Source: SG8-40 sp050050435 (GTDB lineage: Bacteria; Pseudomonadota; Gammaproteobacteria; Burkholderiales; Eutrophovitaceae). Taken from it: a DNA stretch of 5,172 nucleotides. Position 1 is the stretch's first letter, and every line of letters starts with the position of its first letter. The stretch is taken from NCBI GenBank assembly GCA_050050435.1, contig JASFUE010000238.1:1-5172 (forward strand), given 5' to 3'. This document shows positions 1 through 5,172 of the stretch, in pieces. A model generated the notes under the pieces. The model had not been told where the DNA came from and made no database searches. It saw nothing but the letters and a program-made list of their open reading frames with translations. Position numbers and translations under genes: made by a program.

Positions 1-2026
1 GTGCGGCAAATCCGGTAATGGTTTCCTCGATGCGCTCGGTCAGGAAGGTATTCACGCCAAAGGAGACGCCGGGGACGACACCGCCGCGCTCGCCCGCCAG
101 TACTTCCCTGATTTCCCTGAGCACCCTGGCCTGCTCTGCGCCGCCCAGGGCGCCGATCTCGACCTCAAATTCGCTGTAATGGGTACCAAACGTATCGGCA
201 CCGTTTATGGAACGCCCCACCCACTGGGCAACCGACTGCACACCCTCGATAGATCCGATTGCCCGCGATACCCGATTGCCGATACGCAACGACTCGGCCT
301 CCGAGGTGCCGGGCACCGCAGTCATGTGAACGATGTAATGACCTTCACGCAACGCCGGAATGAATTCACCGGTGAACAGCGGCAGAACACCGATGCCGGC
401 AGCGATGAATGCAAACGTCACCGCGATATTTCGACCCGGATAGCGTTCGAATTTTTCCAGCAACGCAAGGTAGTACGGCTTGAGAAATGCGACTGCGGGC
501 GGATCGGCGGTGGAAAGTTCGCGCCGGGCGAGCAACAGGTAACACAGCGCCGGTGTGAGCGTAACGGCCGTCACCAGCGAAGCAAGAATGGCGAAGATGT
601 AGGCTAGCCCGAGGGGTGCAAACAGTTTTCCGGCTATTCCGGACAAGGTCAGCAAGGGCACGAATGCCAGCGCAACGATGAAGGTTGCATAGACAACCGA
701 GCTGCGCACTTCCACCGATGCGTCCAGCACGACGTCAGCGACCTCGCGCGGCACAGCCGCCAGCCGGTTGAGCCGAAGGCGGCGGAAAATGTTCTCGGTG
801 TCGATGATCGCATCATCAACGACTTCACCGAGCGCGATAGCGAGACCGCCGAGCACCATTACGTTCAGACTGACTCCGAGATAGTCGAGCACCAGCACTG
901 CGGACAGCAGGGAAACCGGCATCGCCAACGTGCATATCAGCGCAGTGCGCGCGTTGTAGAGGAACAAAAAAAGCACCAGTACGACCAGTGCGGAGCCGAT
1001 CAGCACGTCACGCTGGACGTTACGCACTGCGGTCTCGATAAAGTTGGCCGGACGGAAGAGCGCAGGATGCAAGGTGACTTTTTCTTCCTCCAGCAGCGGT
1101 TTGAGCTCATCGAGCGCGCGTTCAAGCTCCCGGGTTACGGCATGTGTGTTGGCACCGAGCTGACCTTGCACCATGAGAAATACGCCAGGCACCGCGTCGA
1201 TTGCTGCGGCACCGATCGACGCCGCTGCCCCTTCGGTCACGCGCGAGACGTCCGACAATCGCACCGCCTGGCCGTCACGGTAGACAACAACGAGGCTGCT
1301 CAGATCGGCGAGCGCATCGGGCTCGGCCTCGGCCTGAATGATGATGTGCTGATTGGGCGTCTTGATAAATCCGGTGCCCACCATGCCAGTTGCCTGCCGC
1401 GCCGCGCTCACTACGTCCGCCAGCGCCAGGCCAGCCTGCTGCAGCTTTGACTGGTCGACAAGAATTTGCCACTGACGCACGTCGCCGCCGAAGACGTTCA
1501 CCTCGGCCACGCCCGGTACTGCAAGCAGGTGCGGCCGAATGGTCCAGTCCACCAGGGTGCGCAACTGCATCAGGGAGCGATCCTGCGAAGTCAAACCCAC
1601 ACCCAGCACGGTGCTCGCAGAGGAGGTCAGCGGCGTCATGGTCGGCGCGTCTACGCCCTCCGGCATCCGGGTCGCGAGGGCGGCCAGCCGCTCGCCAACG
1701 ACCTGGCGGTTACGGTAGGTGTCGGTGCCGTCCTTGAAAATGACCGTCACCACAGATAGCCCGGGAATCGACTGGGAACGGATGCCTTCCAGTCCCGGAA
1801 TTCCGACCAGGGCATTTTCGATGGGCTGCGTAACGAGCGTTTCGACCAGTTCCGAGGAATAACCCGGTGCTTCGATCTGCAGCACCACCTGACTCGGGGA
1901 GAACTCCGGGAACACGTCGAGGTTGGCTCGCGACAGCGTGTAGATGCCATACGCCACAATGGTGGCGGCCACGGCCACCACGACGCCGGCATAACGAATT
2001 GAAAAGCGAACCAGTCCAGCGATCAT
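1..2026 (-). CDS. HME-type RND efflux permease, N-terminal 675 codons (3' end cut by window edge)
   Basis: Inner-membrane, proton-driven pump subunit of a tripartite efflux system. It reads open from ATG at 2026 to the edge with no stop or frameshift. An in-frame TGA at 2051-2053 blocks any longer start. TM1 is about residues 12-31, followed by the family stretch LDVFPEFSPSQ (36-46). The periplasmic PN1/PN2 porter region follows, then TM2 341-357, TM3 362-380, TM4 388-408, TM5 441-462, TM6 470-495 and TM7 535-555. The second porter half starts at FIPALREGH (555-563). TM4 carries A398-L-G-E-V-V-D-D-A-I-I-D-T-E-N412. By my alignment CzcA's essential D402, D408 and E415 correspond to A398, D404 and E411, so one acidic residue is lost while E401, D405 and D409 are extra. 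CusA copper methionines M573 and M672 align with H567 and E668. This argues against a Cu/Ag pump; the substrate is unknown. Family members are about 1,030 residues, so about a third is outside the window. There is no clear ribosome binding site. Confidence 0.95.
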   Translation of the reverse strand, partial: MIAGLVRFSIRYAGVVVAVAATIVAYGIYTLSRANLDVFPEFSPSQVVLQIEAPGYSSELVETLVTQPIENALVGIPGLEGIRSQSIPGLSVVTVIFKDGTDTYRNRQVVGERLAALATRMPEGVDAPTMTPLTSSASTVLGVGLTSQDRSLMQLRTLVDWTIRPHLLAVPGVAEVNVFGGDVRQWQILVDQSKLQQAGLALADVVSAARQATGMVGTGFIKTPNQHIIIQAEAEPDALADLSSLVVVYRDGQAVRLSDVSRVTEGAAASIGAAAIDAVPGVFLMVQGQLGANTHAVTRELERALDELKPLLEEEKVTLHPALFRPANFIETAVRNVQRDVLIGSALVVLVLFLFLYNARTALICTLAMPVSLLSAVLVLDYLGVSLNVMVLGGLAIALGEVVDDAIIDTENIFRRLRLNRLAAVPREVADVVLDASVEVRSSVVYATFIVALAFVPLLTLSGIAGKLFAPLGLAYIFAILASLVTAVTLTPALCYLLLARRELSTADPPAVAFLKPYYLALLEKFERYPGRNIAVTFAFIAAGIGVLPLFTGEFIPALREGHYIVHMTAVPGTSEAESLRIGNRVSRAIGSIEGVQSVAQWVGRSINGADTFGTHYSEFEVEIGALGGAEQARVLREIREVLAGERGGVVPGVSFGVNTFLTERIEETITGFAA

Positions 2027-2105
2027 CTCGGGTCCGGAGACATCTCGATCTCAGGCCACACCGGGCGCTGCGATACCGCCGGATTCGGCGTTGCCGGGGA
2101 ATGGT
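2027..2105. other. Gap between adaptor and permease genes, with two tiny overlapping reading frames
   Basis: This 79-base gap is the only non-coding stretch of note. On the transcribed strand it holds no T-tract terminator and no good Shine-Dalgarno sequence before the permease ATG; the bases just upstream read CCGGACCCGAG. A weak 5-bp hairpin (CGCCG, loop GATT, CGGCG) lies at 2077-2090. Two short minus-strand frames are visible. One runs from ATG at 2122 (inside the end of the adaptor gene) to TGA at 2051-2053, 23 codons, in the same frame as the permease. The other is a 6-codon frame from ATG at 2043 to TGA at 2023-2025, whose stop overlaps the permease start as ATGA. Either could carry ribosomes from the adaptor to the permease, but neither can be shown to be translated. 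Confidence 0.5.
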
Positions 2106-3170
2106 TCAGTCTTCGTTCTCATTGCGGATCTGGAACTTGAGCTCTTCTGACAGCAACAGTTGCACGCCACTCACAACCACTTCGTCGCCGGCTTGCAGCC
2201 CGCTCGCCTGAAACCACCCGGCACCAAGCTGGTTGGCGGTCGAGATTTCGTAACGCCCGAAAGTTTCGGCATCCAGCTTGCGGTAGACCCATGGCTTGCC
2301 GGCATGCCACACCACGGCCTTGTTTGGGACGATCACACCATCGATGCGGTCGTCACCGGTGGCAACGCGGGCAATAACGCGGGCACCGATGCGCAAATCC
2401 ACATCGCTCACAATGTAGAAGTAGGTATTGCCAGGCAACGCTGTATTGGAGCGCGGTGCGTCGGATACAAAACGTGCCCGAACAGCATCGGCACGCGCCG
2501 TGACCGGTGCCAGCATCAGCTTCTCTCGGGCAGCACTGCGAGGCAATTCATAAGGGAACACCAGCTGCACCAGCATGGAACGCCGCGACAGCAGCTTGGC
2601 GAGAACAGGTGAATCCGCCTTCAACGCCCACGCGCTGATCACCGGCCCCCAGGCGGTCTCCAGTGACGCACGCAAAACCGCCTCCCGGGATCGGGCTGCC
2701 GCCAGCCGGGCCTCGGCGACACGATAGCGGCTCTCTGCGTCACGGAACGCCTGCTCGGAAATATTGCGATCATCGGCATACAGTGCGCGCGCGCGTTGGT
2801 ATTCAAGGCGAGCAGCGGACTGAGCAGCGGCGAGCGCACTGCGCTCGCCGCTTGCCGCCAGATACTGACCTCGCACATCGAGCAGCGGTGCGATATCAAT
2901 CACGCTGCCAAAGACATGTACGGATGCTTCAAACTGCCCCGGCTCGAGCGCTTCGGCGCGAATACCGCTCGCCTCCTGGCTTTGCGCATCGACGCGCACA
3001 ATGGCGCGACCCTGCTCAACCGATGCCGCCGATCCAGTTTCGATCTCTTCCTCGATCTCGTCATCGTGCAGGCGTAGCTCGTCTCGCGAGACGTAAATCA
3101 GCACCCACGACAAGACGGCGATAACGACTGCCATCAGCGCGATAACGATGTGGGTCCCGGTCAGCTTCAT
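2106..3170 (-). CDS. RND efflux periplasmic adaptor (membrane fusion protein), short and divergent
   Basis: Links the inner-membrane permease to the TolC-type channel. The 354 residues are short for this family (usually about 380-420). One uncleaved N-terminal membrane anchor spans residues 8-27. An acidic segment follows (30-44, nine Asp/Glu of 15). An alpha-hairpin runs about 96-132 and 138-172, with the tip near LYADDRNISEQ. R126, L130 and S138 resemble the TolC-docking pattern RxxxLxxxxxxS but are one residue too long. Beta-barrel and membrane-proximal regions follow, including VIVPNKAVVWHAGKPWVY around 275-295. The sequence flanking the hairpin lacks the usual lipoyl motifs (GD.V..GQ.L before, AP.dG.V after); GSVIDIAPLL and WGPVISAW occupy those places. 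The ATG overlaps the upstream tolC-like stop by 4 bases (ATGA) and has an AGAGG ribosome binding site. The position between channel and permease genes supports the call, and low similarity to CusB or CzcB leaves the substrate open. Confidence 0.9.
   Translation of the reverse strand: MKLTGTHIVIALMAVVIAVLSWVLIYVSRDELRLHDDEIEEEIETGSAASVEQGRAIVRVDAQSQEASGIRAEALEPGQFEASVHVFGSVIDIAPLLDVRGQYLAASGERSALAAAQSAARLEYQRARALYADDRNISEQAFRDAESRYRVAEARLAAARSREAVLRASLETAWGPVISAWALKADSPVLAKLLSRRSMLVQLVFPYELPRSAAREKLMLAPVTARADAVRARFVSDAPRSNTALPGNTYFYIVSDVDLRIGARVIARVATGDDRIDGVIVPNKAVVWHAGKPWVYRKLDAETFGRYEISTANQLGAGWFQASGLQAGDEVVVSGVQLLLSEELKFQIRNENED
2826..2852. repeat. Perfect 12-bp inverted repeat with 3-nt loop inside the adaptor gene
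   Basis: Arms AGCGGCGAGCGC and GCGCTCGCCGCT flank the loop ACT. All 12 pairs match and 11 of them are G:C. In the adaptor reading frame the arms are exactly four codons each (S107-G-E-R110 and A112-L-A-A115) around S111, so the palindrome falls in register with the codons. It would fold very stably in the mRNA. It has no following T-tract and so is not a standard intrinsic terminator in either direction. Confidence 0.85.
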
Positions 3171-4585
3171 GAAGCCTCTGCCACCTTGCCTGGCTGCCCG
3201 GGTAATTCAATATAGTCGCTCAGAATCGGTAACTGCATTGCATCCTCGAAACGTGCTGCAGCCGCAAGCGTAGCAATTTGCGCGTCCAGAAGGTTTTGAC
3301 GCGCCTGCACAATTTCCAGGCGTGCCGTCACCAACTGCAAGCGGTCTCCGCCGCCGGCTTCGAAATAACGGCGAATACGCTGGAACTGTGCCTGCGCGCT
3401 TTCCAACGTTTCCTGCGCAGCGCCCACACTCGCTTTCGCGGCAAGCAGCACCTCACGGGCGCGCTCGACCTCGCTGATGGTGTCCAGTTGCAAAGCAGAA
3501 AACTGCTTTGCGGCCACTTCGCGCCGCGCCTCTGCTTCGCGTACCGCTTCTTTCGCGGATGCAGGCGGTACCAGCAAGCTGCCGAGTGACCAGATCTGAT
3601 CGCCTTGATCCCACAGAAAGCCGGGTGAAACCCTGACGACCGGATACTGTTTGGCCACAGCCAGCCTCAGTTCGGCGTCGGCAGCGCCGAATTCGAGCAG
3701 GCGCAAGTACACGTCGAGCCGGTTACGCAACGCATTGCCACGAGCCAGAGCCGCGTCCGCGACCGTGTCCGGTTGTTCGAGCGCATCCTCGGCAATTGCG
3801 AGCGAGCGTGTGGTCTGCAGCGGCAGCCCCAGCGCACGGGCTAGCGCACCCCAGGCACTTGCCTGCGCCGTTGCCTCGAGCGCCAGCTGCGCTGCCACGT
3901 TGGCCATTGTCGTGCGTTCGCGCCCCAGTTCACGGGCCGAGGCCATGCCGGCATCGACCCGGCGCTGGAGCAATTGCACCAGGTCGCGATGTGTCGACAA
4001 GCGTTGCTCGAGCAAACGCGCGCGCCGAGTCGAAGCCAGAAGGTCAATTACCGCATCGCGAATCGATCCGCGCACACGCCACATGGAGTTCGCAATCTCG
4101 ATCTGTGCAGCATCGGCAACAAAGGTGGCTTGTTGCACCCGGGCCTCGCGGCGCGAAGCGCCACCTACCGGCAGACCGATTGCCAGACCAAGCGTCCATG
4201 GCGTGTCATCGACTTCGCGGCTGTGATGCTCGGCGGCCAGCTCCACGCTGAGTGGCGAGCGCCTCGCCGCGGTGGCCAGTGCCGCTTGCGAAGCTGCGGC
4301 CTGCGCGCGTGCAACGTCAACCTGGGGATTGAAATAAAGACCAAGCAAGGTCAGCGTGCCGAGTCGCCAGTACTGTGGCGGCCATTGCCCGTCATACCCG
4401 GCTGCACGAACCAGGTCAGCAAGGCTGGTGTCGTCTGCACTGCGGTCCTGGAACTGGGCGGGTGTCGCCTGTTCCTGCAGGTCGGCTTCCCGGTACGGCA
4501 GGTGCCCGGTGCAGGCGCACAGCAACGCACCTGCAAGAACTGGCGCGCACCACTTCGCGCGCCATCTACGTAATCGTACTTTCAA
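3167..4585 (-). CDS. TolC/OprM-family outer-membrane efflux lipoprotein
   Basis: Outer-membrane channel subunit of the tripartite pump; the family forms trimers with a periplasmic alpha-barrel. The 472 residues match the usual 420-490. The signal peptide has a strongly basic start (K2, R4, R6, R7, R9, K11), a hydrophobic core at 14-24 and a lipobox L22-C-A-C25, so the mature protein should carry lipid on C25, as in OprM and CusC. Two OEP repeats are visible. The first includes LYFNPQVDVARAQAA (83-97) and LGLAIGLPVGGASRREARV (132-150). The second includes GFLWDQGDQIWSLGSLLVPP, EAEARREVAAKQF and a C-terminal QLVTARLEIVQARQNLLDAQ. The second repeat lacks the usual PLFNR-like turn, having LLVPPASAK there. 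The start is TTG at 4583-4585, overlapping the ndh stop (TTGA). No in-frame ATG lies nearby and no Shine-Dalgarno is seen, so translation probably depends on ribosomes finishing ndh. The stop overlaps the adaptor ATG. Confidence 0.93.
   Translation of the reverse strand: MKVRLRRWRAKWCAPVLAGALLCACTGHLPYREADLQEQATPAQFQDRSADDTSLADLVRAAGYDGQWPPQYWRLGTLTLLGLYFNPQVDVARAQAAASQAALATAARRSPLSVELAAEHHSREVDDTPWTLGLAIGLPVGGASRREARVQQATFVADAAQIEIANSMWRVRGSIRDAVIDLLASTRRARLLEQRLSTHRDLVQLLQRRVDAGMASARELGRERTTMANVAAQLALEATAQASAWGALARALGLPLQTTRSLAIAEDALEQPDTVADAALARGNALRNRLDVYLRLLEFGAADAELRLAVAKQYPVVRVSPGFLWDQGDQIWSLGSLLVPPASAKEAVREAEARREVAAKQFSALQLDTISEVERAREVLLAAKASVGAAQETLESAQAQFQRIRRYFEAGGGDRLQLVTARLEIVQARQNLLDAQIATLAAAARFEDAMQLPILSDYIELPGQPGKVAEAS
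3175..3179 (-). promoter_or_regulatory. Ribosome binding site of the adaptor gene
   Basis: AGAGG on the minus strand lies 4 bases before the adaptor ATG (3168-3170), inside the last codons of the upstream gene. Of the three start sites visible here, it is the only one with a recognisable Shine-Dalgarno sequence. Together with the ATGA overlap it fixes the adaptor start. Confidence 0.6.
3490..3511. repeat. Perfect 9-bp inverted repeat with AAAA/TTTT loop inside the tolC-like gene
   Basis: Arms GCAAAGCAG and CTGCTTTGC flank a 4-base loop (AAAA on plus, TTTT on the mRNA strand). It lies in the part of the gene encoding the second coiled-coil repeat, around AKQFSALQ. No T-tract follows. It could be chance, codon-driven structure. 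Confidence 0.6.
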
Positions 4586-5172
4586 TGCAGTTTCACGTGT
4601 GGTTCGGTTCGGCGAATCAGCAACCTGCCCAGCGTGTCCAGAAATACCTTGGCAAAGCCGTGCAACGCGTACTCGTGCATCTTGTACAGGGACAGATACA
4701 TCAGACGCGCGAAGTAACCCTCGATCATCAGGCTGCCACCGGTGAGGGCGCCCATCAGACTGCCAACCGTGCTGTGCCTTCCGAGCGACACCAGAGAGCC
4801 GAAATCGCGATACCCCCAGTCCTTGACCGGCTGGCCCTGGACATGTGACCAGAGGTGTTTCGCCAGATGGCTCGCCTGCTGATGTGCCGCTTGTGCGCGC
4901 GGGGGAACCGCGCTTTCATGGCCTGGCCAGGGACAGCTGGCGCAATCTCCGAGTGCGAATACGTCCAGGTCGAGCGTCGTCTGCAAGCTGGGACGAACAA
5001 CAAGCTGATTCATCCGGTTCGATTCCAGCCCGTCGAGATCGGAAAGGAACTCTGGCGCCTTGATGCCGGCAGCCCAGACCACCAGTTCGGCGGGCACGAA
5101 ACGGCCGCTTTTGGTTTGCACGCCCGCGGCACTGACTTCGGTCACCCGTTCACCGGTGAGCACGTCGACATT
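4582..5172 (-). CDS. ndh: Type II NADH dehydrogenase (NDH-2), C-terminal 196 codons (5' end cut by window edge)
   Basis: Single-subunit flavoprotein on the inner face of the cytoplasmic membrane that passes electrons from NADH to quinone without pumping protons. The fragment starts at the window edge inside the nucleotide-binding region (NVDVLTGERVTEV). It then shows VVWAAGIKAPEFL (31-43 of the fragment), the second FAD-binding motif DLDVFALGDCASCP (68-81), and the quinone-site stretch PPRAQAAHQQA (90-100). SLVSLGRHSTVGSLMG follows, and the protein ends in the amphipathic membrane-binding tail YLSLYKMHEYALHGFAKVF... closing with VKLH. These features match E. coli Ndh nearly motif for motif as I recall it, including the CxxC of DCASC and the KLH terminus. 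Family members are about 430 residues, so roughly 55% is outside the window. The TGA stop overlaps the TTG of the efflux gene, making ndh part of the same transcription unit. E. coli NDH-2 is known to have cupric reductase activity; whether that applies here is inference. Confidence 0.95.
   Translation of the reverse strand, partial: NVDVLTGERVTEVSAAGVQTKSGRFVPAELVVWAAGIKAPEFLSDLDGLESNRMNQLVVRPSLQTTLDLDVFALGDCASCPWPGHESAVPPRAQAAHQQASHLAKHLWSHVQGQPVKDWGYRDFGSLVSLGRHSTVGSLMGALTGGSLMIEGYFARLMYLSLYKMHEYALHGFAKVFLDTLGRLLIRRTEPHVKLH

Noticed and set aside
179..607. Plus-strand frame of 142 codons opposite the permease
   Set aside because: Arg/Gly/Gln-rich with no family resemblance; the minus-strand permease is continuous and motif-bearing through this stretch.
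1796..1805. 10-base palindrome CGGAATTCCG as an operator
   Set aside because: Lies deep in permease coding sequence, does not extend further, and such a length is expected by chance in a window of this size.
1..2026. Possible frameshift or pseudogene in the permease
   Set aside because: Codon-by-codon checks at 2026, about 1000, 793, 601, 430, 325 and the left edge all stay in one phase with sensible RND sequence and no stop. It is only truncated by the window.
1..2026. Assignment as cusA or czcA
   Set aside because: TM4 motif and porter ligands differ from both, so a symbol would imply a substrate the sequence does not support.
2077..2090. 5-bp hairpin in the adaptor-permease gap as a terminator
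   Set aside because: Short stem and no T-tract on either strand.
2785..2795. Alternating GC run (GCGCGCGCGCG) as a structural or regulatory element
   Set aside because: Explained by Arg-Ala codons (QRARAL) at the end of hairpin helix 1 in a GC-rich gene.
3651..4226. Long plus-strand open frame (191 codons) opposite the tolC-like gene, and another at 3974-4573
   Set aside because: Antisense shadows of a GC-rich gene: Ser/Arg/Ala-rich or Cys-scattered composition, no recognisable domain, no ribosome binding site. The minus-strand frame has clear family motifs across the whole region.

Overview
The window is GC-rich (about 60% by eye) and reads as one leftward gene cluster on the minus strand of a proteobacterium. 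A gammaproteobacterium is the likely source, because the ndh fragment matches my memory of the C-terminus of E. coli Ndh closely. No RNA gene, mobile element, CRISPR array, transcriptional regulator or convincing promoter is visible. The promoter should lie beyond the right edge, since the operon enters the window inside ndh.

Layout in transcription order, right to left: (1) the last 196 codons of ndh, a type II NADH:quinone oxidoreductase; (2) a TolC-family outer-membrane lipoprotein, beginning at a TTG that overlaps the ndh stop by 4 bases (TTGA); (3) an RND periplasmic adaptor whose ATG overlaps the previous stop by 4 bases (ATGA); (4) after a 79-base gap, the first 675 codons of a heavy-metal-type (HME) RND permease, which runs off the left edge. 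The order outer-membrane channel, adaptor, permease is that of the czcCBA and cnrCBA operons.

The three efflux genes should build a tripartite proton-driven pump spanning both membranes. The unusual points are: translational coupling of the pump to a respiratory NADH dehydrogenase; a permease whose TM4 motif (ALGEVVDDAIIDTEN) and periplasmic site differ from Cu/Ag (CusA) and Zn/Co/Cd (CzcA) pumps; and a short adaptor with no canonical lipoyl domain. A perfect 12-bp hairpin with a 3-nt loop sits inside the adaptor gene, just where the lipoyl half-motif would be expected. The substrate cannot be read from the sequence. It is probably a metal ion or a redox-linked compound, but this is inference.
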